Part shown: positions 38,037 to 48,754 of the stretch, piece by piece | Layout of the letters: every line of letters starts with the position of its first letter | Numbering within the stretch: the stretch's first letter is position 1 | Origin: Bacteroidota bacterium | GTDB lineage: Bacteria > Bacteroidota > Bacteroidia > Chitinophagales > Chitinophagaceae | Assembly: GCA_005884665.1 (NCBI GenBank) | Contig: VBAT01000010.1 | Location: 538,662 to 602,661, forward strand | Reading direction: 5' to 3' | Length of the DNA stretch: 64,000 nucleotides | Notes under the pieces: generated by a model | Seen by the model: the letters and a program-made list of their open reading frames with translations, nothing else | Told to the model about the DNA's origin: nothing | The model's database searches: none | Program-made: the position numbers and the translations under genes

Positions 38037-39455
38037 TCAAAGCAGGGTGCCGCTAAGTAGCAGGAATGCCACTGAAAAATAAATGACAAGACCTGTTACA
38101 TCCACCAGAGTGGCAACAAACGGCGCCGAACTGACGGCGGGATCGGCTCCCAGTTTTTTCAACAACATTGGCAGCATGCTGCCTGACAGAGTTCCCCACA
38201 ATACAACTCCCAGTAATGTGACACCAACGGTGACGCCCAGCGCCATCCAGTGTTCCCCATAGACCTCGGGCATTATCGAATGCCAGACCGCAATCCGGAA
38301 AAAACCGATCAATCCGAGCACGGCTCCCAGGAGTAACCCCGAAATGATCTCCCTTCGCATCACTTTCCACCAGTCTTTCAGAGTGATCTCACCGACAGCC
38401 ATTGCCTGGATGATAAGTGTAGACGCCTGTGAGCCGCTGTTACCGCCACTTGAGATGATCAGGGGGACAAACAATACCAGCACTACTGCTTTGGCGATCT
38501 CGGCCTCAAAATATTTCATGGCAGTAGCCGTAAGCATTTCGCCGAGGAACAGCACGACCAGCCAGGTTATTCGTTTTTTAAACAGACGTAGGATCGGCAT
38601 CTCGAGATAGGGCTGATCCAATGCCTCGGTACCCCCCATCTTTTGCATGTCTTCGCTGAACTCTTCACTTGCTACCCAAAGCATATCATCGATGGTGACA
38701 ATACCCAGGAGCTTATTGCTTTTACTGACTACGGGTAGGGCATCGCGGTTGTTCATTTTAAATATTTCGGCAGCCGATTCCTGATCGTCATCCGGGTGGA
38801 GGCAAACCACCCTATCATCCATCAATTCTGAAACTTTTTTATCCGGGGCGCTCAGGATAAAATCGCGGATCCGGATATCGTCCAGCAATTCCCCGTTTTT
38901 GTTGATCACGTAGATCACATTGATGGTCTCACTGTCCTTTCCATGTTTGCGGATCGTTGCAAATACTTCTTCGATCGTATTGTCTGGATAAACGTAAACA
39001 TAGTCAGGCGTCATGAGGCGGCCGATACTGTTTTCGGGATAGCCAAGCAGGGATAATGTTATCTTTCTTTCTTCGGGGTCGAGCAGCTTGATAAGTTCCC
39101 GTACTACATTACTGGGCAGTTCTTCCAGGAAGTCGGTTCGATCATCAGGCGGTAATTCATTAAGAAGCGTAGCAACGATATTAGGCGGCAGGTTCTTGAT
39201 GATCCGCTTTTGGTGGGAAAGCTCGATGATCTTAAATACACTGGCGGCCCGGTGCAAAGACATATTCGCGACGATGCTGGTTTCATAATCCGGGTATTCA
39301 TAGATCAGGTCAGCCACATCACTTATATTCTGGTGATTCAGGAAATCACGGATATGCAGTTTGTCTTCTGACGCAATTACCGCTTCAAACTGCTCTTTTA
39401 ATGATTTGGGTTGATCTTCAAAAGAAGTAGGCATGGGCAAAATTACGGCAGACAA
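38037..39455 (-). CDS. mgtE: Magnesium transporter MgtE
   Basis: MgtE_N, two CBS domains, TM region VLFVPLIISSGGNSGSQASTLIIQAMAVGEI. Confidence 0.95.
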   Translation of the reverse strand: MSAVILPMPTSFEDQPKSLKEQFEAVIASEDKLHIRDFLNHQNISDVADLIYEYPDYETSIVANMSLHRAASVFKIIELSHQKRIIKNLPPNIVATLLNELPPDDRTDFLEELPSNVVRELIKLLDPEERKITLSLLGYPENSIGRLMTPDYVYVYPDNTIEEVFATIRKHGKDSETINVIYVINKNGELLDDIRIRDFILSAPDKKVSELMDDRVVCLHPDDDQESAAEIFKMNNRDALPVVSKSNKLLGIVTIDDMLWVASEEFSEDMQKMGGTEALDQPYLEMPILRLFKKRITWLVVLFLGEMLTATAMKYFEAEIAKAVVLVLFVPLIISSGGNSGSQASTLIIQAMAVGEITLKDWWKVMRREIISGLLLGAVLGLIGFFRIAVWHSIMPEVYGEHWMALGVTVGVTLLGVVLWGTLSGSMLPMLLKKLGADPAVSSAPFVATLVDVTGLVIYFSVAFLLLSGTLL

Positions 39456-39494
39456 AATTAGCGGGGCGGTTAATACGAGGTTATTAGATGAATA

Positions 39495-39577
39495 AATCCG
39501 ATTTTAGAAACCTGAAACCCGAAAAATGCGCACTGTCCTAATTTCGAATTTCTCATATTCGCACTTCGGATTTAACC
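39495..39577. repeat. AAYCYGA-type heptad snapback array
   Basis: aatccga ttttaga aacctga aacccga aaaatgc gcactgt cctaatt tcgaatt tctcata ttcgcac ttcggat ttaacc. Confidence 0.7.
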
Positions 39578-39588
39578 TTTAGCGTCCC

Positions 39589-39975
39589 ATGCAACTTCTT
39601 TCATCACTTTATATCGACTCTTCTGCAGATATGGGTCGCGGCGTTTTTACTTCTGAGAATATCGAGGAAGGAACAATCGTTGAGACGTCTCCCGTTATCG
39701 TAATGACTGCCGAGGAAAGAAAACTGCTGGATCAAACATTGTTATACAATTACATTTTTGAGTGGGGCGATAAAAAGGACCAGTGTTGTATGGCGATGGG
39801 CTATGTGCCGGTATATAATCACTCTTATAAGTCCAATTGCGAATACGAGATGGATTTTAAAAATAGCTGTATCATTATAAAAACAGTCCGTTTTATTAAG
39901 GCAGGGGAAGAACTTTTTATCAATTACAATGGCGAGTGGAACGACAATAAGAAATTGTGGTTTGATGCGAAATAA
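39589..39975 (+). CDS. SET domain-containing protein
   Basis: 128 aa; SSADMGRGVFTSENIEEGTIVETSPVIV...YNHSYKSNCEYE...IKAGEELFINYNGEW. Confidence 0.85.
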   Translation: MQLLSSLYIDSSADMGRGVFTSENIEEGTIVETSPVIVMTAEERKLLDQTLLYNYIFEWGDKKDQCCMAMGYVPVYNHSYKSNCEYEMDFKNSCIIIKTVRFIKAGEELFINYNGEWNDNKKLWFDAK

Positions 39976-40017
39976 TTGAGGCCTTAAATAACTCGTCTTC
40001 ATGACAAGGCAGGCATA

Positions 40018-40048
40018 AAAAAAATCCCACCGATGGGCGGGAAAGAAT
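40018..40048 (-). terminator. Intrinsic terminator of the CHRD gene
   Basis: Minus strand CCCGCCCATCGGTGGGATTTTTTTTATG. Confidence 0.7.
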
Positions 40049-40066
40049 TTTATATATCAGTGATTA

Positions 40067-40555
40067 TTACTGGAATTTTATTTGAGCCCGGATTTCACCA
40101 CCAGGATATGTTTTGGTATGAATATTCAGGTAGTACATTCCATTTAGCAGGTTTTCTTCTTTAAATACTACGCCGTCTATCAGCAAAGAACCCGAATAAC
40201 TACCTCCACGGAATGGAAATACGGCTTCATTCTTTGTGGTCAGTATGTTCTGGAGAATCCCGGTTGAATAACCGGTGGGTGCGGTACCGTGAATATGCAT
40301 GCCCACGATCGTATCAGCCAGTCCCTGCCAGGTTACTTTATAGGAAAGTGTCTTGGAATTTTTGGCATAATACACATCCAGTGTTCCCGTGGCTGAAGAA
40401 GCGGTAGGAGGAGCCTCATTGGAGCCCGTCATGGGAATGCCGGACTTCATATATTCCAGGTATTTTTTCTTTTCCGCGTCTTTTTCGCAGGACACGAAGC
40501 CTATCGCGATAGCCAATGTAAGAACAGAAAGTACAGTCAGTTTGAGCAGTTGCAT
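40067..40555 (-). CDS. CHRD domain-containing lipoprotein
   Basis: MTGSNEAPPTASSATGTLDVYYAKNSKTLSYKVTWQGLADTIVGMHIHGTAPTGYS...YYLNIHTKTYPGGEIRAQI. Confidence 0.88.
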   Translation of the reverse strand: MQLLKLTVLSVLTLAIAIGFVSCEKDAEKKKYLEYMKSGIPMTGSNEAPPTASSATGTLDVYYAKNSKTLSYKVTWQGLADTIVGMHIHGTAPTGYSTGILQNILTTKNEAVFPFRGGSYSGSLLIDGVVFKEENLLNGMYYLNIHTKTYPGGEIRAQIKFQ

Positions 40556-40622
40556 GGTTGCGAGATTTGAAGTAAAAATAGGGTTTTTTTTGTTTGATCA
40601 ATCGAGAGGTTACTATTTCCTC

Positions 40623-40699
40623 GATGCTGGATGCTAGATGCTGGAAGCATGGTCGATAGCAGCTGCATCCAGTACCCAGCAACCAATATCCAGCATCCA
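40623..40699. repeat. Heptad snapback array
   Basis: gatgctg gatgcta gatgctg gaagcat ggtcgat agcagct gcatcca gtaccca gcaacca atatcca gcatcca, single register. Confidence 0.88.
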
Positions 40700-40803
40700 A
40701 CCGCTTCGCCCCACTGCACCGGTGATCCAATATCTTCCCTTAGCCAAAACATAGCATCCAAGGATGATAATTTTCTGTAATTTTTCAGTCACAAAACCGA
40801 TTT

Positions 40804-42066
40804 ATGACCGAACCAACAGTTTCGCTTCCTGCCACAAGGAACCGCGTACAGTCCATTGACATTTTACGGGGGATCGTGATGGTGATCATGGCGCTGGACC
40901 ATGTCAGGGATTTTTTTTTCAAGGCAGATGTTTCAGGCGGGGGCGCTTCTGTCGCGATGGATCCCACGAACCTGGCGACCACCACACCGCTCCTTTTTTT
41001 CACTCGTTGGATCACTCATTTCTGCGCGCCGACATTTGTTTTTTTAGCGGGCACCTCCATTTTTTTGATGGGTACGAACAAAACCAAAACCGAGCTCAGC
41101 GCTTTCCTTGTAAAGCGAGGGTTTTGGTTAATACTTGTAGAAGTCATTATTATTACTTTCGGTTGGACCTACAACTTCTCTTTTAACCTGATGATTCTCC
41201 AGGTCATCTGGGCAATAGGCATCAGCATGGTTTTCTTTGGATTGCTTGTCAGGCTGCCATATTGGTTGATTTTTGCTCTTGGAATCATCATTGTCTTTGG
41301 ACATAACATTTTAGATGCCCCCGATATAAAAAAACAATTGGCGGGCTCATTTATCCCCGACCTGCTGTACTATTCGCAGTTCTCTATTTACCCTCAGGAT
41401 AAAATGGCCGGCAGTCATCATATAATTATCGTCTATGCTTTCATTCCATGGTTGGGAGTAATGATGCTGGGTTATTGTTTCGGCAGGCTATATGCAAAAA
41501 CGGTCAACCCGTCATGGAGAAAAAAGATCCTGCTACTGTTGGGCTCTGTACTTATTCTTTTGTTTATTGCAATCAGGTTGCTCAAGGGATACGGAGATCC
41601 TTTTCCTATGTCAGTGGAAGATCCGGTAAAATCGCCTTCACTGCACTTGCATGGCTTCATTTATTCATTGCTGTCATTTCTGAACGTCAATAAATATCCT
41701 CCATCTCTTGCTTTCCTTTGCATGACTATCGGTACTGCTATGTTGGTACTGGCGTTGCTTGAAAATGTGCAGAACAGGATAACAAGCTTTTTCCGGGTCT
41801 ACGGCAGGGTACCTATGTTTTATTATATCCTGCATTTTTATATTATTCACACCGTTGCAGTCGCCGTTTTCTTTGCGCAGGGTTTTACAACAAAGGACAT
41901 TTCTCAACCGGGCAATCCATTCTTTTTTAAGCCTGAAGGGTTTGGATTTGGTTTACTGGGCGTATATCTTGTCTGGCTTTTTGTTTTTCTTGTTTTATAC
42001 CCGCTTTGCAAGATATATGACAGGTACAAGAGTACTCATCAGAATTGGTGGCTGAAGTATTTATAA
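40804..42066 (+). CDS. DUF1624 / heparan-alpha-glucosaminide N-acetyltransferase-like membrane protein
   Basis: RVQSIDILRGIVMVIMALDHVRDFF...FTRWITHFCAPTFVFLAGTSIFL, multi-TM. Confidence 0.8.
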   Translation: MTEPTVSLPATRNRVQSIDILRGIVMVIMALDHVRDFFFKADVSGGGASVAMDPTNLATTTPLLFFTRWITHFCAPTFVFLAGTSIFLMGTNKTKTELSAFLVKRGFWLILVEVIIITFGWTYNFSFNLMILQVIWAIGISMVFFGLLVRLPYWLIFALGIIIVFGHNILDAPDIKKQLAGSFIPDLLYYSQFSIYPQDKMAGSHHIIIVYAFIPWLGVMMLGYCFGRLYAKTVNPSWRKKILLLLGSVLILLFIAIRLLKGYGDPFPMSVEDPVKSPSLHLHGFIYSLLSFLNVNKYPPSLAFLCMTIGTAMLVLALLENVQNRITSFFRVYGRVPMFYYILHFYIIHTVAVAVFFAQGFTTKDISQPGNPFFFKPEGFGFGLLGVYLVWLFVFLVLYPLCKIYDRYKSTHQNWWLKYL

Positions 42067-42070
42067 ATAT

Positions 42071-42291
42071 GTTGAATGTTGAATTTTAAATTTTGAATTG
42101 GAAGTAGTTCATTTAGCATTTAAAATCTGAAATTATTCTGATTTTTATATCGGGATATAGTAGTTCTTTCAGCAGTTAAACTTCGGAATCAGTTTGTTTA
42201 TAGTTCAGGTGCTGGGATGTTAACTATTGGATGTTTTGACTGTTTCTTTGCAGAGGTGCCGCGCATTCAACATTCATCATTTAACATTCAA
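42071..42291. repeat. GTTGAAT heptad inverted arrays filling the intergenic spacer
   Basis: Left gttgaat gttgaat tttaaat tttgaat; right cattcaa cattcat catttaa cattcaa. Confidence 0.8.
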
Positions 42292-42297
42292 AATAAC

Positions 42298-44940
42298 TCA
42301 CTTCAATTTGCTTTTTATCTCCTGTAGTTTCAACAGCGCTTCAACGGGCGTCAGGCGATTGATATCCATCCCTTCCAGCAATTTTCTTATTTCATCAAAT
42401 GTTTCGCTATGCGCATCAAATATGGATAGCTGCATCTGCGGCAACGAAAGCTGTTTGATTTTCCTGTTAAATTCGCCCATTGACTCCTGGCCCCGGTCTC
42501 GCGATTCATGGCTCACTTCTTCGACATGCTTAGTCTCTAGTTGCCTAAGAATATCATTCGCTCGCTCGATCAGCGAAGGTGGCATTCCTGCCATCTTTGC
42601 CACATGAATACCAAAACTGTGAGTACTTCCGCCTCTCGCCAGCTTTCTTAAGAAAATGATCTTGTTACCGATTTCCTTATTCGTGATATGATAGTTCTTT
42701 ACCCGCTCAAATTTTTCTTCGAGCTCATTTAACTCATGGTAGTGAGTAGCAAATAAAGTTTTTGGCTGGTGGGACGACTGGTGCAGGTATTCGGCAATGC
42801 TCCAGGCAATGGAAATACCATCGTACGTGGAGGTGCCGCGGCCGATTTCATCGAGAAGGATTAGACTGCGGGATGTAATATTATTAATGATGCTTGCCGT
42901 TTCATTCATCTCTACCATGAATGTCGATTCACCGCCGCTGAGATTATCCGAAGCCCCGACGCGGGTAAATATTTTATCGGTGAGGGATATCCGGGCTTCA
43001 CTGGCCGGCACAAAACTACCGGTATGAGCCATTAGGGTGATGAGGGCCGTCTGTCGTAGTAGGGCGCTTTTACCGCTCATGTTTGGTCCGGTCAGGATAA
43101 TGATCTGCTGCCCGCTTTTATTCAACTCAAGGTTGTTACTTATAAAAGGCTCACCCACCGGAAGATTTCTTTCAATGACCGGGTGACGACCGTCTTTGAT
43201 GACTATCTCATCACCATCGTGCAATTCAGGCTTCTTATATTGGTAATGCAGCGCATTGTTGGCAAAACAACTAATACAATCCAGGACGGCCAGCACGTTT
43301 CCATTGTTTTGAACAGGAGCGAGGTAGTCGAACAGTTCGTTTATCAACGATTCGTACAATTGCAATTCAAGCTGCAGGATCTTTTCTTCAGCACCGGTAA
43401 TTTTTTCTTCGTATTCCTTTAATTCAGGTGTGATATATCTTTCTGCATTGGCCAATGTCTGCTTCCGCATCCAGGAGTCCGGTACTTTGTTCTTATGGGA
43501 GTTAGTGACTTCCAGGTAGTAGCCGAATACATTATTGAACCCGATCTTCAGCGAGGAGATGCCCGTGATCTCCGCTTCTTTTTGCTGCAACTGGGCCAGG
43601 TATTCCTTCCCACTATGCGCTATTTTCCTGAGTTGGTCAAGCTCGTCATTTACACGAGCGTTGATCATTCCTCCCTTTATCGCCAATGCCGGTGGGTTAT
43701 CTACGATCTCTTTGAAAATTTTTTCGGCAATATAAGGGCAGGGATTCAATGCATCACCCAGTCTTTTTAAATATTCATTGGATGAAGCCAGGCAAACCTG
43801 TTTGATGATCTCAACCTGTTTCAGTCCCCGTGCCAGATGCAATACTTCACGAGGATTGATTTTTTTAAGCGGTATTTTGGAAACCAGTCTTTCGATATCC
43901 CCGCATTGTTTGATCGACTGCGAAATTTTATTGCGCAGATCGGTTTCTTTTATAAAAAATTCAACCAGTTCCAGGCGCTCATTGATCTTACTTATTTCTT
44001 TCAGTGGAAAAACGATCCATCGTTTCAATAACCGCGCACCCATCGGGGACACCGTGTTATCAAGTACGTTCAGCAATGTGTGATTTCCTTCGGAATTCCC
44101 GCTTACCAGTTCAAGATTCCTGATGGTAAACCGGTCCATCCACAAAAAATCTTCACGGTCGATCCTTTGTAATGAAGCAATATGCTGGAGATTGGGGTGC
44201 TCGGTGTCTCTCAGGTAATAAATTACCGCCCCTGCGGCAGTCAGCCCATTCTTCAGGTCCTCTACGCCAAACCCTTTCAACGAGTGGGTTTGAAAATGCT
44301 TTAACAATGTATCACTGGCATAGGAAGGATCAAATATCCATTCATCAAGAGCATAGGTGTACACCTTGCTGCCAAAATATTCTTTAAACAGTTTTTGTTT
44401 ATGCCGCTGGAATATGATCTCGACAGGTTTGAAACTTTGCAATAATTTATCTGCGTATTCGCGATCACCCTCGGCCACCAGGAATTCCCCGGTGGAGATA
44501 TCGAGGAAAGCAAGACCGTATTGATCGTTTTCTGCAAAATGAACTGCTGCAAGGAAATTATTACTGTGATGCTCGAGTAATTTGTCGTTGACCGTAGTTC
44601 CAGGTGTCACCATATCTGTAACACCTCTTTTTACGATTCCCTTGGCCAGTTTCGGATCTTCCAACTGGTCGCAGATTGCTACTCGATGGCCGGCCTTTAC
44701 CAGTTTGTGCAAATAGGTGTCGAGTGCATGATGAGGAAAGCCCGCCAGGTCGGATGAAGCTGCTGCGCCATTATTCCTTTTGGTCAGGGTAATGCCCAGC
44801 ACCTGTGAGGCTATGACTGCGTCCTGCCCGAAAGTCTCATAAAAATCGCCTACTCGAAACAGTCAAATCGCATCAGGATATTTTTTCTTGATTGCCCCAT
44901 GCTGCTGCATTAGTGGAGTCTCTGTGATCGCTTTAGCCAT
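42298..44940 (-). pseudogene. mutS: DNA mismatch repair protein MutS with in-frame TGA at codon 26 (44863-44865)
   Basis: [57 protein letters not shown]...TGPNMSGKSALLRQTALI...LLDEIGRGTSTYDG. Confidence 0.88.
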
Positions 44941-45150
44941 GGCGACAAAAATAAGGAAGCCAAAACAATGCCCCTTGAGAATCTTCCCCCAAATATTTGT
45001 GGTTTAATCACCATTTTAGCGGGTAACAGTGATTTTTTTTGGTGTATCCGCAGCGATCTGGTTTATCCGTTATTGGTTAATTGGTGAATCCGTGGCATCC
45101 TTATATTTTTTTGCTAGTATTTTCTGCCGGAATAAACTAATTTTAAAGGC

Positions 45151-46788
45151 ATGCATCGTTTATTGAAAAAACTACTGCTTCCCGGCTTTTTTCTATTTTC
45201 CTGTTTTATTTGTTCAGCCCAACCTTTTACTTCTTCCAATCTTCCCATAATAAACATAAACACCAACGGCCAGGTAATTGTCGATGATCCCAAGATCACT
45301 GCGGACATGGGCATCATTTACAACGGCCCGGGTATTCGCAACAATACAACCGATCCTTTCAATCACTATAATGGTAAGATAGGAATCGAGATCAGGGGTC
45401 AGTCGTCCCAGATGTTCCCGATGAAATCATACAGTATTGAGCTAAGAGACAATTTGGGCAATTCACAGGATAAGGTCTTGTTTGGCCTGCCCAAGGAAAG
45501 CGATTGGGTTTTATATGCTCCTTATACCGATAAGACGCTGATGCGAAATTTTCTTGCCTATGCCATGAGCCGGGAAATGGGGCATTGGGCGGCCAATTGT
45601 GTTTTTGTGGAGGTCGTAGTGAATGGTGACTATAAAGGCATCTATGTATTTATGGAAAAAATCAAGCGGGGAAGTGGCCGGGTCAATATTTCGAAGATAA
45701 ACACAACAGATATCAGTGGGGATGCCGTTACTGGCGGATATATTTTTAGCCTCGATAAAGAACCCGATGGCTGGTTTTCATCTTATCCTGTTCCTAATTC
45801 AACCAGTTCAGCCAAAAGACAATTTTCGTATGTCTATCCAAAACTGGAAAATATTGTTCAACAGCAAAAGGATTACATCAAAAGCTATGTAGATAGTTTT
45901 GAAACCGCATTGGCAAGCCCGCAATTCCAGGATCCTGTGAGCGGCGTCCGAAGATTCGCGGATATTCCTTCCTTCATCGATTACTTCATCGTCAATGAAG
46001 TAAGCCGTAATGTAGACGGTTATCGCCTCAGTTCATTTTTTTATAAAGACCGTAACAGTAAGAATTCAAAAATATTCGCCGGCCCGGTATGGGACTATGA
46101 TCTTGCATTCCGCAACGCCGATTATTGTGACGGAAGCAAAACTACTGGCTGGGCCTACCAGTTTAATTATGTGTGTCCGGGTGATGGAGCGGGACTAGTG
46201 CCTTTCTGGTGGAATAATTTTATGGCCGATACAGCATTCAAAAGTAACCTGCGTTGCCGCTGGAAGCAATTGCGACAAACGATACTAAGCGAAACACATT
46301 TGAACTCGTTAATTGATTCTGTATTTAACTTAGTCAATGAGGCCCGGACACGCCATTTTCAACGCTGGCCTGTATTGGGTGTATATGTCTGGCCCAACGC
46401 ACAACCTATCCCAGCTAGCTATGAAGGCGAGATAAGCGCATTGAAAACATGGATCGCGGCAAGATTGCAATGGATAGATTATTATATTCCGAATACGGGC
46501 ACCTGTAGTGATCTTATCGCTGCTTCGCCCTCATCAGTTAGTGTTTCATTTGTTCCCAATCCTTTTTCCGGTAATGGTTCTGTTGGTATCCAGTCGCCTT
46601 CTTCACAAGAGATCAGCATGAATGTATTTGATGTGTTGGGAAGAAAGGTCTATGAAGCGAAATATAATCTTATATCGGGTACCAATACTTTTCATTTACC
46701 TTCTGCGGCCTGGATGAGCGGGGTTTATTTTTTCAGTTTCCAAACTTCATCCGGCGAAAGAATTGTTCAAAAAGCGATGAAGCAGTGA
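45151..46788 (+). CDS. CotH kinase family protein with T9SS sorting domain
   Basis: IGIEIRGQSSQMFPMKSYSIELRDNLGN...SDWVLYAPYTDKTLMRNFLAYAMSREMG...; C-term MNVFDVLGRKVYEAKYNLISGTNTFHLPSAAWMSGVYFFSF. Confidence 0.88.
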   Translation: MHRLLKKLLLPGFFLFSCFICSAQPFTSSNLPIININTNGQVIVDDPKITADMGIIYNGPGIRNNTTDPFNHYNGKIGIEIRGQSSQMFPMKSYSIELRDNLGNSQDKVLFGLPKESDWVLYAPYTDKTLMRNFLAYAMSREMGHWAANCVFVEVVVNGDYKGIYVFMEKIKRGSGRVNISKINTTDISGDAVTGGYIFSLDKEPDGWFSSYPVPNSTSSAKRQFSYVYPKLENIVQQQKDYIKSYVDSFETALASPQFQDPVSGVRRFADIPSFIDYFIVNEVSRNVDGYRLSSFFYKDRNSKNSKIFAGPVWDYDLAFRNADYCDGSKTTGWAYQFNYVCPGDGAGLVPFWWNNFMADTAFKSNLRCRWKQLRQTILSETHLNSLIDSVFNLVNEARTRHFQRWPVLGVYVWPNAQPIPASYEGEISALKTWIAARLQWIDYYIPNTGTCSDLIAASPSSVSVSFVPNPFSGNGSVGIQSPSSQEISMNVFDVLGRKVYEAKYNLISGTNTFHLPSAAWMSGVYFFSFQTSSGERIVQKAMKQ

Positions 46789-46844
46789 TCGTTTGCCGAT
46801 GCTTGGATTGAGCAGGCGAGATTGGTTCATTCAAAGCCATCACT

Positions 46845-47981
46845 ATGATAAAATTTATCAAACGTTTTTTCCTTGTTCTGTTTGTTATCATCTTTCTCTT
46901 CAGCGCTTATGCTGTCATTTCAGGCAAGACCTACCTTTTTAAAGCAGTCTGGTACAATTTTGCCGGCATCGATGATTACAAGATCTTCAGCAATGACACT
47001 GTAAATATTTCTTTGCCGCAACCCTGGCCGGTGTCGGTGAATTTTAATAAGACCAATCCGCCGGATGAATTGGATAAAATCCTGAAAAGATTAAACACTG
47101 TAGCTGTTGTCGTGATAAAGAACGACTCTTTGTTTTATGAAAAATATTCGGGCAGGTACAGCGATTCTTCCTGGTCCAATTCTTTTTCAATGGCAAAAAG
47201 TATAACCAGCCTGCTCGTCGGCGCGGCTATCAAAGAAGGTAAAATAAAATCAGTTGATGAACCGGTGGGTAATTATTTAGCTGAATTCAGGCAAGGGCTG
47301 GCTGCCAACCTGAAAATAAAAAATCTGCTTACCATGAGCAGCGGGAGTGATTGGGATGAAGCCTATGCAAACCCATTGTCTATAACTACCGAAGCCTATT
47401 ATGGCAGTAATATCTATAAAACGGCCACCCGTGTAAAGATCGTGAAGGAGCCAGGTAGTCTTCATGATTATAAATCCGGAGATACTGAACTACTTGGTTT
47501 GATCGTGGAAAAAGCAACCGGTAAATCTTTAAGCCAGTATGCCAGCGAGAAGCTTTGGCAGCCATTAGGTGCCGAACATCCTGCATTATGGAGTACCGAC
47601 AAAAAGAATGGAATTGAAAAGGCATATTGTTGTTTTAATTCCAATGCCCGTGATTTTGCCAGGATCGGTCAATTGATGCTCGACAGCGGCCGTTGGAAGG
47701 GCAATCCCGTCATCGATATGGATTATTACAGGCAATCGGTCACGCCCTGCAATATCCCCGATGATTCCGGTATGCCGTGTACATATTATGGATACCAATG
47801 GTGGATCAGCCCGGCTGATTCGCATATTTTTTATGCACGTGGGATCCTGGGACAATACATCATTGTTATTCCTTCAAAAAAGATTGTGATCGTCAGATTG
47901 GGTCATAAACGCTCTGACCTTCGCGTGAATGGATTAGGGGAGGAAGTAAACAGTTTAATTACCTGGGGTTTGACCCTCTGA
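46845..47981 (+). CDS. Serine hydrolase (beta-lactamase class C / PBP-like)
   Basis: FSMAKSITSLLVGAAIKEGKI (SxxK), YKSGDTELLG (Y-x-S/G). Confidence 0.9.
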   Translation: MIKFIKRFFLVLFVIIFLFSAYAVISGKTYLFKAVWYNFAGIDDYKIFSNDTVNISLPQPWPVSVNFNKTNPPDELDKILKRLNTVAVVVIKNDSLFYEKYSGRYSDSSWSNSFSMAKSITSLLVGAAIKEGKIKSVDEPVGNYLAEFRQGLAANLKIKNLLTMSSGSDWDEAYANPLSITTEAYYGSNIYKTATRVKIVKEPGSLHDYKSGDTELLGLIVEKATGKSLSQYASEKLWQPLGAEHPALWSTDKKNGIEKAYCCFNSNARDFARIGQLMLDSGRWKGNPVIDMDYYRQSVTPCNIPDDSGMPCTYYGYQWWISPADSHIFYARGILGQYIIVIPSKKIVIVRLGHKRSDLRVNGLGEEVNSLITWGLTL

Positions 47982-47996
47982 TATTACCTTTGCGCC

Positions 47997-48533
47997 ATGC
48001 GAAAACTGAGCATGGAAGAGCTGGGCCGCAAGTCAGTGGAGGAATTCCGGCGGTCTGAAAAAATTCCTATCATCGTTGTGCTGGAAAACATCCGCAGCGC
48101 CTACAATGTGGGCAGTGTGTTCCGAACAGCCGATGCATTTTTGATTGAAGCCATCTATATTACCGGTTATTCTGCCAAACCGCCTCACAAGGAAATAAAG
48201 AAAACAGCCCTGGGAGCGGAGGAAACGGTAGATTGGAAATATTTTAGAACTGCCGGTGAAGCTGTGGAAGAACTGAGAAGTAAAAAATACAGGGTGTTGG
48301 CCGTGGAGCAGGCTGAAGACAGCAAGCCATTGCAGGAGGTCGGTTTTACTGAAGGTGAAAAACTGGCCGTGATCTTTGGGAATGAAGTAACCGGGGTTGA
48401 ACAATCCACCATTCATATCAGCGATGGCTGCATTGAAATCCCACAGTTGGGTATGAAGCACTCCCTGAATATTGCTACGGCGGCGGGGGTTGTTTTATGG
48501 GAGCTGGTAAGGACAATGATGAATGTTAAATGA
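47997..48533 (+). CDS. TrmH family RNA methyltransferase (SpoU)
   Basis: IVVLENIRSAYNVGSVFRTADAFLIEAIYITGYSAKPPHKEIKKTALGAEETVDW...IFGNEVTGVEQ. Confidence 0.9.
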   Translation: MRKLSMEELGRKSVEEFRRSEKIPIIVVLENIRSAYNVGSVFRTADAFLIEAIYITGYSAKPPHKEIKKTALGAEETVDWKYFRTAGEAVEELRSKKYRVLAVEQAEDSKPLQEVGFTEGEKLAVIFGNEVTGVEQSTIHISDGCIEIPQLGMKHSLNIATAAGVVLWELVRTMMNVK

Positions 48534-48557
48534 AGTTCGACGCTAAGACTTTGAATT

Positions 48558-48611
48558 GTCATTGCGAGCGGAGCGAAGCAATTGAATGATGAATTTTGAA
48601 TAGTCACTATG
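48558..48611. repeat. REP-like element plus GAATTTT heptads
   Basis: gtcattgcgagcggagcgaagcaatt then gaatgat gaatttt gaatagt cactatg. Confidence 0.75.
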
Positions 48612-48651
48612 ACTGCACCTTACGAGGCAACGAATGTAGCTAGCCCTCCCT

Positions 48652-48688
48652 ATCATTGCGATCCCGCTGAAAAGCGGGAGAAGCAACC
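48652..48688. repeat. REP-like element variant
   Basis: tcattgcgatcccgctgaaaagcgggagaagcaacc. Confidence 0.75.
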
Positions 48689-48754
48689 AGGAGAGGGAGA
48701 TGGGAGGAAGAGGCCAAAGAAGGAAGCAATCGAATGTCAAATGTTGAATGTCCG

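Noticed and set aside
44863-44865. TGA as selenocysteine or a reassigned codon in mutS
   Set aside because: The position is normally Leu/hydrophobic, no SECIS-like element was noted, and TGA serves as a normal stop elsewhere (e.g. DUF1624 neighbours and others use standard stops)
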